NCBI RefSeq assembly: GCF_934746965.1
Contig: NZ_CAKVFS010000004.1
Location: 62,001-126,000 of the forward strand
Length of the DNA: 64,000 bases
Reading direction: 5' to 3'
DNA from: an uncultured Methanobrevibacter sp.
Lineage (GTDB): Archaea; Methanobacteriota; Methanobacteria; Methanobacteriales; Methanobacteriaceae
Shown here: positions 25,721 to 34,702 of the stretch, piece by piece
Position numbering within the stretch: position 1 is the first letter of the stretch
Layout: each line of letters begins with the position of its first letter
Notes under the pieces: model-generated
Told to the model about the DNA's origin: nothing
What the model saw: only the letters and a program-made list of their open reading frames with translations
Database searches by the model: none
Made by a program: the position numbers and the translations under genes

Positions 25721-27217
25721 ATGGCGAAAACGAAAGATAAAAATGAATGGGGAAGTAATCTATCATTTCTATTAGCTATGATAGGTTCAGCAGTCGGACT
25801 TGGTAATATTTGGCGATATCCTTATGTTTTGTACAGTAATGGAGGAGGAGCATTTCTTATTCCATATATTGTTGCAATTTTGATTATGGGTATTCCATTT
25901 TTAATTTTAGAATATGGTGTTGGATATAATTTTAAATCTTCATTTCCCAAGGCAGTTCGGAAGATTTCTGAAAAATGGGAGTATTTAGGTTGGTTCTTGC
26001 CAGTAGCTGTTTTCATGATTCTTATATATTATTCAGCTATTCTTGGTTGGGATGGATTTTATGTAATTTTGTCTGCATTTAAAGGATGGGGTGCAGATCC
26101 AAATAGTTATTTCACTGGTTCTTTCCTTCAAGCTAATGACACTTTAAGTGGGCTTGGTACTTTTGTACCATTTATTGCTATTGCAATGCTTGTAGGGTGG
26201 GTTATTGTGTGGTTTATCTCACATAGAGATTTAGAAAAAGGTTTAGGTAAAGTATCTAAAGTTTTAGTACCTTTATTATTTGCTATTATGATTTTCATAG
26301 TGATTTTCTCTTTAACTTTACCTGGTGCAAGTATTGGTCTTGCAGAGTTGTATAATCCTGATTGGAGTTTATTACTTGATTTTAATATTTGGATGGCTGC
26401 ATTTGGTCAAATGATATTTTCTTTAAGTTTAGGTATGTCTATTGCATTTACTTATGCTAGTTATACTAAAGATGATTCTGATTTAGTTTCTAATGCTTTA
26501 TGGGTAGTTTTAGCTAATTGTGGTTTTGAAAACTTTGCAGCTATTGGTGTTTTCTCAATTCTTGGATATATGTCACTTCAAAGTGGAATTGCAGTGCCTG
26601 ATCTTGTTACTCAAGGAACTGGTTTAGTATTTATTGTATATCCTACAGTATTTAATGTACTTGGTGATTTAGCTACTATAATTGGACCATTATTCTTCTT
26701 TACAGTTTATTTAGCTGGTTTAACAAGTATTTTATCAACAATTGAACCTTTATCATTTTCTATTCAAAATAAATTTGGATGGTCACGTAATAAGACTATG
26801 AGTATTTTATGTGTATTTGGTGCTGCTGTTTCTATGATTTATGCAACAGCTATGGGTTCATATATTTTGGGAATTGCTGATACATTTGTTAATCAGATAG
26901 CTATTTTAATTGGTGTAATATTTGAATGTATTGTATTTGCTTGGATATTTAAAGCAGAAAATATAATTCCTAAACTTAATGCAAAAAGTAAATCAATTAA
27001 ATTAGGTAAATGGTGGCTTGTTATAGTTAAATATGTTCTTCCAATTTTTATAGCATTTGTATGGCTTGGAGGACTTGTAGGAGTTATTTCTTCTGGTTCA
27101 ACAGTAGAGTTAGCTATTTTGTGTATTTTAACTGTAATTTTACTTGGAGCTACATTTATCTTTACTAAATTACCTGCAAAATCTAAATCATGGAATGAAG
27201 TTGAAGAAAGACTTTAA
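25721..27217 (+). CDS. Sodium-dependent transporter, NSS (SNF) family
   Basis: 498 residues, almost wholly hydrophobic, with about 11-12 membrane segments. The family signature GSAVGLGNIWRYPYV lies at residues 23-37 and TM1/TM6 are unwound at Gly-rich points as in LeuT. It symports Na+ with an amino acid or similar small amine; the substrate is not evident. A short cytoplasmic N-terminus of about 15 residues precedes TM1. It is a single-gene unit with a 219-base gap upstream and a long gap downstream that starts with T-rich tracts suited to archaeal termination. Confidence 0.93.
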   Translation: MAKTKDKNEWGSNLSFLLAMIGSAVGLGNIWRYPYVLYSNGGGAFLIPYIVAILIMGIPFLILEYGVGYNFKSSFPKAVRKISEKWEYLGWFLPVAVFMILIYYSAILGWDGFYVILSAFKGWGADPNSYFTGSFLQANDTLSGLGTFVPFIAIAMLVGWVIVWFISHRDLEKGLGKVSKVLVPLLFAIMIFIVIFSLTLPGASIGLAELYNPDWSLLLDFNIWMAAFGQMIFSLSLGMSIAFTYASYTKDDSDLVSNALWVVLANCGFENFAAIGVFSILGYMSLQSGIAVPDLVTQGTGLVFIVYPTVFNVLGDLATIIGPLFFFTVYLAGLTSILSTIEPLSFSIQNKFGWSRNKTMSILCVFGAAVSMIYATAMGSYILGIADTFVNQIAILIGVIFECIVFAWIFKAENIIPKLNAKSKSIKLGKWWLVIVKYVLPIFIAFVWLGGLVGVISSGSTVELAILCILTVILLGATFIFTKLPAKSKSWNEVEERL

Positions 27218-27650
27218 TTTCATTTTTATTTTTTTATTTTTAATTTATAGCTATTTTAATTTTATTGAAATCTTTTTATAGTTTTATAACTCTATTTTTA
27301 ATATTTTAATACTTTTTTGGTATTTTTATTAATTAGTAATTATTAATAATTTTAATTTTTTGAAATAGGTTGATTAAAGTTTATTTTAGAACTTATCAAA
27401 AATCTATAATTATTTCTATGTTTTAAAGTTCTATTTTTTGTGATTTGCTTAAAGTGTAGTTAATTAGCTTATTTGTTAATTTATTAATGTAAAATAATGA
27501 ACATTACTCATATTTATCTTTAAAAATTAAACAGTTAACTATAAATAAAACAAAATTAGTAATAATATTGTGGAATGTTAAAAGTAGTTTTTTACTTGAA
27601 TTTCACAAAAAATCTAAACATTTAAAAAAAAACTCTTGGGGGTAAATTCA

Positions 27651-27719
27651 ATGGATGTTGAATTTGAATTTAGCTTTGAAGAGGATGGATTTATGATTCA
27701 TATTAAAGAAATTAATTAA
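27651..27719 (+). CDS. Putative 22-residue small protein
   Basis: ATG at 27651, 10 bases or less after a GGGGGT run, opens a 22-codon frame ending in TAA. The peptide is very acidic at the start (MDVEFEFSFEEDG) and ends MIHIKEIN. The strong ribosome binding site in an otherwise empty 748-base region is the only evidence. It could be a small protein, or the remaining start of a lost gene. Confidence 0.3.
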   Translation: MDVEFEFSFEEDGFMIHIKEIN

Positions 27720-27915
27720 ATCATTTAATTAAAAATGGCTGATAATATAATTAATTAAATATCAAAATCACCTGTTGTGTTTTTTTAATTATATGGTGGT
27801 AAATAGTTTATATTTGCCATTTTTTATCATTTTCTTATTTTATTTAAAACTATTATTATTAATCTAATTTTAATTAAATTAGAGAACTTCTTAGATTTAA
27901 TAACTCCTAATAATC

Positions 27916-27923
27916 TTTATATA
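27916..27923 (+). promoter_or_regulatory. TATA box for the pse operon
   Basis: TTTATATA at 27916-27923 lies 49 bases before the pseB ATG, placing the transcription start near 27945-27950 and leaving a leader that includes GGAG at 27958-27961. This is the only strong TATA element in that region. Confidence 0.55.
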
Positions 27924-27971
27924 TTTTCAAAGCTAAATTTATTAATATTTAATATTCGGAGTTTATTGTTC

Positions 27972-28967
27972 ATGTTAAATAATAAGACAATATTGATTAC
28001 TGGAGGAACTGGTTCTTTTGGTAAAAAATTTACAAAAAGAGTATTGGAAAAATATAATCCTAAAAAAATTATCATATATTCAAGAGATGAATATAAACAA
28101 TATTTGATGCAAAGACAATTTAATGAACATAAAAAAGTAATGCGTTATTTTATTGGTGATGTTAGGGATAAAGAAAGATTTGCACGTGCTTGTGATGGTG
28201 TAGATATTATTGTTCATGCAGCAGCATTAAAACAAGTTCCAGCAGCAGAATATAATCCTTTGGAAGCTATTAAAACTAATATTGATGGGGCTAGAAACAT
28301 TGTTGATGTAGCTATTGATAAACATGTTGAAAAAGTAGTAGCTTTATCAACTGATAAAGCAGTTAACCCAGTTAATTTATATGGTGCTACTAAAATGGTA
28401 TCTGATAAATTATTCATAGCAGCTAATGCTTATGTAGGAGCTAAAAATACTCAGTTTTCAGTAGTTCGTTATGGAAATGTTTCAGGTAGTCGTGGTTCTG
28501 TAATTCCATTTTTCAAAACTTTAATTGATGAAGGTCAAAATAAAATACCAATTACTGACATGAGAATGACTAGGTTTTGGATTACTCTTGATGAAGCAGT
28601 AGATTTAGTTATTAAAGCTATTGGTGATGCTAAAGGTGGAGAATTATTTATCCATAAATGTCCTTCATTTAAAGTAACTGATTTAGCAAAGGCTATGCTT
28701 CCAGATTGTGAATTTGAGGATGTGGGAATTAGACCTGGTGAAAAACTTCATGAAGTAATGATAACTAAAGAAGATTCAAGATCTGCTTATGAATATGATG
28801 ATTATTATATTATTTACCCAGATTTAGAATGGTGGGAAGAAGTTAATGTAAAAGAAGGTGGAAAAAAGGTAGAAGATAGATTCTACTATTCCTCTGATAA
28901 TAATCCAGTTTGGTTATCTGTTGAAGAAATTAGGGAAGCTTTAAAACATATTGATATTGTATATTAG
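27972..28967 (+). CDS. pseB: UDP-GlcNAc 4,6-dehydratase (inverting), PseB
   Basis: 331 residues from the ATG at 27972, preferred to a TTG at 27966 because of its spacing from GGAG. It is an extended SDR: GGTGSFG (11-17) binds NADP, LSTDKAVNP holds the Thr/Asp-Lys catalytic set used by 4,6-dehydratases with 5-epimerisation, and NLYGATKM has the Tyr-x3-Lys-like element. It performs the first step of pseudaminic acid synthesis from UDP-GlcNAc. The stop codon TAG abuts the GTG start of pseC, so the two are translated together. Confidence 0.93.
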   Translation: MLNNKTILITGGTGSFGKKFTKRVLEKYNPKKIIIYSRDEYKQYLMQRQFNEHKKVMRYFIGDVRDKERFARACDGVDIIVHAAALKQVPAAEYNPLEAIKTNIDGARNIVDVAIDKHVEKVVALSTDKAVNPVNLYGATKMVSDKLFIAANAYVGAKNTQFSVVRYGNVSGSRGSVIPFFKTLIDEGQNKIPITDMRMTRFWITLDEAVDLVIKAIGDAKGGELFIHKCPSFKVTDLAKAMLPDCEFEDVGIRPGEKLHEVMITKEDSRSAYEYDDYYIIYPDLEWWEEVNVKEGGKKVEDRFYYSSDNNPVWLSVEEIREALKHIDIVY

Positions 28968-30119
28968 GTGATTTTTATTTCTAAATTTTTACCTTATGGA
29001 AAACAATGCATTGATGAAGAGGATATTGATGCAGTTACAAAAGTTTTAAGTGAGGATTTTATAACTCAAGGACCAAAAATAACAGAGTTTGAAGAAAAAA
29101 TAGCTAAATATGTTGGAGCAAAATATGGTGTTGCTTTTAATTCAGGAACATCTGCTCTACATGGTGCTTATTTTGCATTAGGTCTAAAAAAAGGAGATGA
29201 AATGATTACAACTCCTAATACTTTTGTAGCTACTGCTGATGCTGCTCTTTATTTGGATGCTAAAGTTAACTTTTGTGATGTGGAAAAAAACACTGGAAAT
29301 ATTGATGTATCTAAATTAGAACCAAATAAAAATACTAAATTAATAGCTCCAGTACATTATAGTGGAAATCCTGTTAACTTAAAAGAAATAGCAGATATTG
29401 CAAGTGATAGCAATGCTAAAATTATTGAAGATGGGGCCCATGCACTTGGTGCAAAATATGAAGGTAAGAAAATAGGGTCTTTAAAATACTCTGAAATGGC
29501 AATGTTTAGTTTTCATCCAGTAAAACATATTACAACAGGTGAAGGTGGAATTATTGTTACAAATAATGAAGAATATTATGAAAGACTTCAATTATTTAGA
29601 TCTCATGGGATTACTAAAACAAATTTAATCAATCCTTCTGCTGGAGATTGGTATTATGAGATGCAACATTTGGGTTTTAACTATAGAATCACTGATATTC
29701 AATGCGCATTAGGTTTGTCTCAACTTAAAAAATTAGATTCTTTTGTATCTAAAAGAAGACAAATAGCTAAAAAATATGATGAAATTTTTGAGGATAATCC
29801 TTATTTTGATATAATTTCAGAAAATCCAAATGGTGAATCTGCTTATCATTTATATCCAATATTATTAAATGAAAAATATGCAAATCATAAAAAAGAAATA
29901 TTTTCAAAATTACGTTCTGAAGGATTAGGTGTTCAGGTGCATTATATACCTGTTTATTTACAACCTTATTATCAAAACTTAGGATTTAATAAAGGACTTT
30001 GTCCAGTAGATGAAGAGTTCTATAAAAGAGAGCTTAGTATACCAATGTATCCTACATTAAATGATGATGATTTAGAATTTGTACGAGAAAAACTTTACAA
30101 AGTACTTAGTGAGTATTAA
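28968..30119 (+). CDS. pseC: PseC aminotransferase of pseudaminic acid synthesis
   Basis: 383 residues of the DegT/DnrJ/EryC1 PLP family. The start is a GTG immediately after the pseB stop. Key features: NSGTSALH for PLP-phosphate binding (58-65), IIEDGAHALGA, and K186 in FSFHPVKHITTGEGG as the internal aldimine lysine. It transfers an amino group, normally from glutamate, to C4 of the PseB keto-sugar. It sits in the fixed order of the Pse pathway. Confidence 0.93.
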   Translation: MIFISKFLPYGKQCIDEEDIDAVTKVLSEDFITQGPKITEFEEKIAKYVGAKYGVAFNSGTSALHGAYFALGLKKGDEMITTPNTFVATADAALYLDAKVNFCDVEKNTGNIDVSKLEPNKNTKLIAPVHYSGNPVNLKEIADIASDSNAKIIEDGAHALGAKYEGKKIGSLKYSEMAMFSFHPVKHITTGEGGIIVTNNEEYYERLQLFRSHGITKTNLINPSAGDWYYEMQHLGFNYRITDIQCALGLSQLKKLDSFVSKRRQIAKKYDEIFEDNPYFDIISENPNGESAYHLYPILLNEKYANHKKEIFSKLRSEGLGVQVHYIPVYLQPYYQNLGFNKGLCPVDEEFYKRELSIPMYPTLNDDDLEFVREKLYKVLSEY

Positions 30120-30123
30120 AAAA

Positions 30124-30954
30124 ATGAAAATTGGAGTAATTATTCAGGCTAGAACATCTTCAACAAGACTTCCAAGAAAAGTTTTAAAACCACTACCTTT
30201 TAACAGCGATATTAATGTGTTACAACAAGTTATTAGAAGAGTAAATCAATCTAAACTAATTAATGAAATAATAATAGCTACAACAACACAGAAAGAAGAT
30301 GATGAAATAGTGGATGTAGCTAAAAAAGAAAATGTTAATTGGTATAGAGGTAGCTTAGAAAATGTTTTAGAAAGGTATTATTTAGCAGCTTTAGAAAATA
30401 ATCTTGATATTATTGTTAGAATAACTAGTGATTGTCCTTGTGTTGATTCAGATGTAATTGATAAAATTATTGAAAAACATTTAGAATCTAATGCTGATTA
30501 TACATCAAATACATTGAATAGAGGATTTCCAAGGGGGATTGATGGTGAAGTAATTAATTTTGATGTTTTAGAAAAAGCATATAATCAAGCAACTGATAAA
30601 TTTGAAAAAGAACATGTGACTCCATTTATTTATAAAACTCATCCAGAAGATTTTAACATTGTTCAATATACAACATTAGAAGATAATTCTGATATTAGGA
30701 TTACATTAGACACTCCTCAAGATTATGCTTTGCTGTGTAGTGTTTATGATAATTTGTATAATAAAAATAAATTCTTCTCTTTAACTGATGTTATAGAATT
30801 ATTTAACAATAAACCTTATTTAAAAGACATAAACTCTGAAATTACTCAAAAAAAGGTTTGCAATAGCTTAACTGAAGAATTGGATGAAGTTATTAACTTA
30901 TGTGAAAAACAAGATTTAGATAGAGCTAAAGAATATATTAAAAAGATAATATGA
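30124..30954 (+). CDS. pseF: CMP-pseudaminic acid synthetase-like cytidylyltransferase, PseF
   Basis: 276 residues from ATG 30124; an upstream in-frame ATG at 30079 would overlap pseC by 41 bases and is unlikely. IIQARTSSTRLPRKVL is the signature of the SpsF/CMP-NeuAc synthetase family, and ITSDCPCVD with TSNTLNRGFPRGID follow the family pattern. It activates pseudaminic acid with CTP. The C-terminal 60 residues are helical. The next gene overlaps its stop by 4 bases. Confidence 0.87.
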   Translation: MKIGVIIQARTSSTRLPRKVLKPLPFNSDINVLQQVIRRVNQSKLINEIIIATTTQKEDDEIVDVAKKENVNWYRGSLENVLERYYLAALENNLDIIVRITSDCPCVDSDVIDKIIEKHLESNADYTSNTLNRGFPRGIDGEVINFDVLEKAYNQATDKFEKEHVTPFIYKTHPEDFNIVQYTTLEDNSDIRITLDTPQDYALLCSVYDNLYNKNKFFSLTDVIELFNNKPYLKDINSEITQKKVCNSLTEELDEVINLCEKQDLDRAKEYIKKII

Positions 30955-32348
30955 ATGTGATAATATTAACTGAAGGTGGAAAAAACTATGGTTTTGGTCA
31001 TGTAGCTAGATGTAGCTCAATATATCAAGCATTTGAACAATTTAATATTTCACCTCAATTTATTATTAATGGAGATAAATCTGTTGAAGCAATTTTGCAA
31101 AACTTTAGTTATACAATTTCGGATTGGCAAAATTTAGAGTTTAACAAAGATGATATTGTTATTATAGATTCATATCATGCATCTTTAGATTTTTACCAAA
31201 AAATAGCCAATACAGTTTCATTAGCTATTTATATTGATGATAATAATAGATTAGAGTATCCTGAAGGAATTGTAGTAAATGGAACAATTTTAGCAACTAC
31301 TTCTAGAAATGATTCATTATTTGGATCTAAATATATTCCACTTAGACAAGATTTCTGGGATGCAAATATAATAAATATTAAAAATGAAATAAAAACAGTT
31401 TTAATTACATTAGGTGGCAATGACTTAAGGAATTTAACTCCAAAAATTTTAAATTTATTAAAAAGTGAACCTTTTACTAAAAAAGTTATTATTGGAAATA
31501 GTTTTGATAATCTTTGTGAAATTGAAAAATTTGATGATGATTTAATTTATGCACCTAACAGTAAACAGATGCTTGAAGCTATGGAAAATGTAGATTTAGC
31601 TATTTCATCAGCAGGTCAAACATTGTATGAACTTGCAAGAGTAGGTGTCCCAACAATAGCTGTGGGTGTTGTTGATAATCAAATAAATAATATTAAAAAC
31701 TGGCAAAAACAAGGTTTTATAGAATTTGCCGGATTTTGGAATGATGATGATTTGGAAGAAAATATTTTAACTAAGTTAAAATCACTTAAAGAACCTAATT
31801 TAAGAAAAATAAAACAAATTAATGGAATCCGGGCTGTTGATGGTAAAGGATCATTAAGAATAGCTAAAATAGCATTAAACAGATATTATAAAATTAATTC
31901 TACTTTTAGAGAAGTTAAAAAAGAGGATTGCCTTAAAATATTTGAAATAGCTAATGATGAAGAAGTAAGAAAAAGTTCTTTTAACACAGATAAAATAGAA
32001 TTAGAAACTCATAAAAAATGGTTTAATAAAATATTAAAAAGTAATTTGACTAAATTTTTAGTTTTAGAATATAAATCAGAAATTATAGGTCAATTAAGGT
32101 TTGATTTTGATGAAAAATATCCAGTTATAAGTATTAGTATGAATAAAAAATACAGAGGATTAGGATTATCTAAATACTTATTAAATAAAGGTATTAGTTA
32201 TGTTAAAAAGAATTATAATCAGAATATTTTAATTGCAGACATTAAAAAAACTAATATTAAATCAATTTCCTTTTTTGAAACTATGGGTTTTAAAAAAAAG
32301 TGTGAAATTAGAGATAATACTGCTTTAAGATTTATTTATAGAGGTTAA
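30951..32348 (+). CDS. pseG: PseG::PseH fusion: UDP-sugar hydrolase plus N-acetyltransferase
   Basis: 465 residues. Residues 1-310 are PseG, a GT-B-like hydrolase: GGKNYGFGHVAR with the catalytic His17 and SSAGQTLYELARVGVPT. Residues 317-465 are a GNAT domain: FREVKKEDCLKIFEIANDEEV, the acetyl-CoA-binding YRGLGLSKYLL and SISFFETMGF, as in PseH. PseH acetylates the C4 amino group; PseG then releases the sugar from UDP. Consecutive steps are thus joined in one chain. The frame is continuous and there is no internal ribosome binding site that I can see. Confidence 0.9.
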   Translation: MNVIILTEGGKNYGFGHVARCSSIYQAFEQFNISPQFIINGDKSVEAILQNFSYTISDWQNLEFNKDDIVIIDSYHASLDFYQKIANTVSLAIYIDDNNRLEYPEGIVVNGTILATTSRNDSLFGSKYIPLRQDFWDANIINIKNEIKTVLITLGGNDLRNLTPKILNLLKSEPFTKKVIIGNSFDNLCEIEKFDDDLIYAPNSKQMLEAMENVDLAISSAGQTLYELARVGVPTIAVGVVDNQINNIKNWQKQGFIEFAGFWNDDDLEENILTKLKSLKEPNLRKIKQINGIRAVDGKGSLRIAKIALNRYYKINSTFREVKKEDCLKIFEIANDEEVRKSSFNTDKIELETHKKWFNKILKSNLTKFLVLEYKSEIIGQLRFDFDEKYPVISISMNKKYRGLGLSKYLLNKGISYVKKNYNQNILIADIKKTNIKSISFFETMGFKKKCEIRDNTALRFIYRG

Positions 32349-32351
32349 ATT

Positions 32352-33401
32352 ATGGAATTTGAAATTGATGGTAGATTAATTGGTGATGAACATCCTACTT
32401 TTATAATAGCAGAGCTTTCAGCTAACCATATGAATGATTATAAAATTGCAGAAGATACTATTAGAGCAATTGCTAAATCAGGTGCTGATGCAGTTAAATT
32501 TCAAACTTATACTCCAGATACTATAACTTTAGATTGTGATAATGAGTATTTTCAAATTAAACAAGGAACAATATGGGATGGTCAAATATTATATAATTTA
32601 TATGAAGATGCATTTATGCCATGGGACTGGCAACCTAAATTAAAAAAACTAGCTCAAGATTTAGGATTAATTGTATTTTCTTCACCTTTTGACGAAACTT
32701 CTGTAGATTTCTTAGAAAACATGGGTGTTGGAGCATATAAAATTGCATCTTTTGAAATTATGGATATTCCATTAATTAAATATGTGGCAAGTAAAAATAA
32801 ACCTGTAATAATTTCAACAGGAATAGCTACAAAAGATGATATTAAATTAGCTATTGATGCATGTAAAAGTCAAGACAATGATAATATAGCTGTTTTAAAG
32901 TGTACTTCATCATATCCTGCACCATTAGATGAAATAAATCTTAAAACAATTCCAGATTTAAAAGAAAACTTTCAAACAATTGTTGGACTTTCAGATCATA
33001 CTTTGGGCAGTGATGTAGCTATTGCATCTGTAGCTATGGGTGCTAAAATAATAGAAAAACATTTTATTTTAGATAGAAATATGGGCGGGCCTGATTCTGA
33101 GTTTTCAATGGAACCTTATGAATTTAAACAGATGGTTGATTCAATAAGAAATGTTGAAAAAGCATTAGGTAAAGTTAGCTATGATTTGTCTGATAAAATG
33201 AAATCAAATAGGGAATTTTCAAGATCTTTATTTGTGGTTAAAGATGTTAAAAAAGGGGAAGTATTAACTAAAGACAATGTTAAATCAATTAGGCCAGGTT
33301 TTGGTGCACACCCCAAATATTTTAATGAAATTATTGGAAAAGTAGCTTTAAAGGATATTAAAAAAGGAACTCCATTTAAATTGGATTTTGTAAATAAATA
33401 A
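32352..33401 (+). CDS. pseI: Pseudaminic acid synthase, PseI
   Basis: 349 residues of the NeuB/PseI family. The TIM barrel (1-270) has IAELSANH, AVKFQTYTPDT, ISTGIA and LKCTSSYPAP; the SAF antifreeze-like domain follows at about 290-349 (SLFVVKDVKKGEVLT then GAHPKYFNEIIGK). It condenses the PseG product with phosphoenolpyruvate. NeuB-type sialic acid synthases are similar, but the presence of pseB, pseC and pseG-H makes pseudaminic acid the product. It begins 3 bases after pseG-H. Confidence 0.92.
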   Translation: MEFEIDGRLIGDEHPTFIIAELSANHMNDYKIAEDTIRAIAKSGADAVKFQTYTPDTITLDCDNEYFQIKQGTIWDGQILYNLYEDAFMPWDWQPKLKKLAQDLGLIVFSSPFDETSVDFLENMGVGAYKIASFEIMDIPLIKYVASKNKPVIISTGIATKDDIKLAIDACKSQDNDNIAVLKCTSSYPAPLDEINLKTIPDLKENFQTIVGLSDHTLGSDVAIASVAMGAKIIEKHFILDRNMGGPDSEFSMEPYEFKQMVDSIRNVEKALGKVSYDLSDKMKSNREFSRSLFVVKDVKKGEVLTKDNVKSIRPGFGAHPKYFNEIIGKVALKDIKKGTPFKLDFVNK

Positions 33402-33413
33402 GGGGAATTTTGC

Positions 33414-34379
33414 ATGTTGTTAAATGTTGGGGTTATTGGTGCTGGAGCAATGGGTACTGCTATTTCTCAGTGTATTGCACAAAATACTAATAAATTATTA
33501 TTATATGCTAGAAGAAAAGAAATATGTGATGATATAAATAATAGTCGTACTAATTGTGAATATCATCCAGGTGTTAAATTACATGATAATATTATAGCGG
33601 TTAATGATTTATCCAAATTAAAAGATGTAGATATAATATTTTTATGTATTCCTTCTTCAGTTATGAGGAAAACTATGGTGGAATTAAATGATATTGTATC
33701 AGACAAATGTATTTTTGTAAGTACTGCTAAAGGAATTGAAAATAAAACAAATAAAAGAATGAGTGAAGTTATTGAAGAAGAAACGGGAAAATCAGCGGTT
33801 GTTTTATCTGGACCAAATATAGCTTCCGAAATGATGAAAAATTTACCATCTGCAACAACAATAGCTAGTATAAAGAAAAAAGACTTGAAAATTGTTGAAA
33901 ATGTATTAGCTACTCCTAAACTTAAAGTTAATATCAATCATGATGTTATTGGAACCGAATTTTGCGGGATTATTAAAAATATTTTAGCTATTTCTCAAGG
34001 GATTTGTAAAGGAATGGGAATTAATGATAATGCTAAATTTGCAGTTTTTACCAAAAGTTACAATGAAACTAAAAATATTATAGAAAAATTAGGTGGAAAT
34101 AAATCAACAGTTGATGATTATTGTGGTTTTGGTGATATCATAACTGCATCTACACTTAATGTAAGTAGAAATCATACATTGGGAATTTGGTATGGTCAGG
34201 GAGTATATTTGGATGAACAAACAGGAGTTCTTTTTGAAGGAAAAAATACAGCAATTGTACTTAAAGAAATTTGTGATAAATTAAATATTGAGTGTTTAAC
34301 TGTTAATTTTGTTTATGAAGTTATTATTTTAAAGAAAAGTCCTAAAAAAGCTTTTTATGAATTATGGGAAAAATTATAA
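33414..34379 (+). CDS. gpsA: NAD(P)-dependent glycerol-3-phosphate dehydrogenase-like (GpsA)
   Basis: 321 residues with GpsA features: the nucleotide fold GAGAMGTA (9-16), FVSTAKGIE, LSGPNIASEM, the catalytic Lys in CGIIKN, and GFGDIITAS...SRNHTLG. It reduces dihydroxyacetone phosphate to sn-glycerol-3-phosphate. Archaeal membrane lipids use the opposite sn-glycerol-1-phosphate, so G3P here is probably for something else, such as CDP-glycerol for a surface polymer. GGGGAA precedes the start and it lies 12 bases after pseI, at the end of that operon. Confidence 0.87.
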   Translation: MLLNVGVIGAGAMGTAISQCIAQNTNKLLLYARRKEICDDINNSRTNCEYHPGVKLHDNIIAVNDLSKLKDVDIIFLCIPSSVMRKTMVELNDIVSDKCIFVSTAKGIENKTNKRMSEVIEEETGKSAVVLSGPNIASEMMKNLPSATTIASIKKKDLKIVENVLATPKLKVNINHDVIGTEFCGIIKNILAISQGICKGMGINDNAKFAVFTKSYNETKNIIEKLGGNKSTVDDYCGFGDIITASTLNVSRNHTLGIWYGQGVYLDEQTGVLFEGKNTAIVLKEICDKLNIECLTVNFVYEVIILKKSPKKAFYELWEKL

Positions 34380-34701
34380 GTATTTTGTTTAAATGGGATT
34401 TATTTATATTTTTTTACTTTCAAGTAAATTTAAGATTTTTTTAAATATAATCAATAGATTTTAATATTTAAATATCTCTTAATATTCTTATTTTTTATAA
34501 TATTTGCAAATTCGTTATTTTCGAGTTTTATTTTTTGAAAAAAAGACCATACAATTAAATCAGCTATTTTTGCTGTTTTCTTTAAAACTTTTTATGGATT
34601 GATTTTTAATATGGTAATACTATTTGAATATTCATATTGTCTAAAAAAGTGGGGGATGTAAACTCTTTAAATTAAAAAGGGAGGTTTAATTTTTCCCTTT
34701 T
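34380..34701. other. Intergenic region between gpsA and the Rpn-like gene
   Basis: 322 bases between convergent genes. AT-rich, ending in the hairpin at 34674 described separately. There is a GGGGG run followed at once by ATG-TAA, which is not a gene. Nothing else supported. Confidence 0.4.
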
Positions 34702-34702
34702 T
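34674..34702 (-). terminator. Hairpin terminator after the Rpn-like gene
   Basis: AAAAAGGGA at 34674-34682 pairs with TCCCTTTTT at 34694-34702, with an 11-base loop. On the minus strand the hairpin directly follows the stop codon at 34702-34704 and ends in a T run. It also suits the plus-strand transcript arriving from gpsA. Confidence 0.6.

Larger units (their letters stand above)
27218..27965. other. Long intergenic region before the pse operon
   Basis: 748 bases. It begins with T-rich stretches (27222-27250) that probably end the transporter transcript. It contains a tiny ORF at 27651 and the pse promoter near its end, both listed separately. The remainder is AT-rich with no recognisable gene, RNA or repeat. 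Confidence 0.5.

Noticed and set aside
32352..33401. Sialic acid (Neu5Ac) synthase NeuB
   Set aside because: The upstream PseB, PseC, PseF and PseG-H genes define pseudaminic acid; NeuC and NeuA are not seen.
33563..33937. Minus-strand 124-codon frame in gpsA
   Set aside because: Antisense to the conserved GpsA motifs; no start signal.
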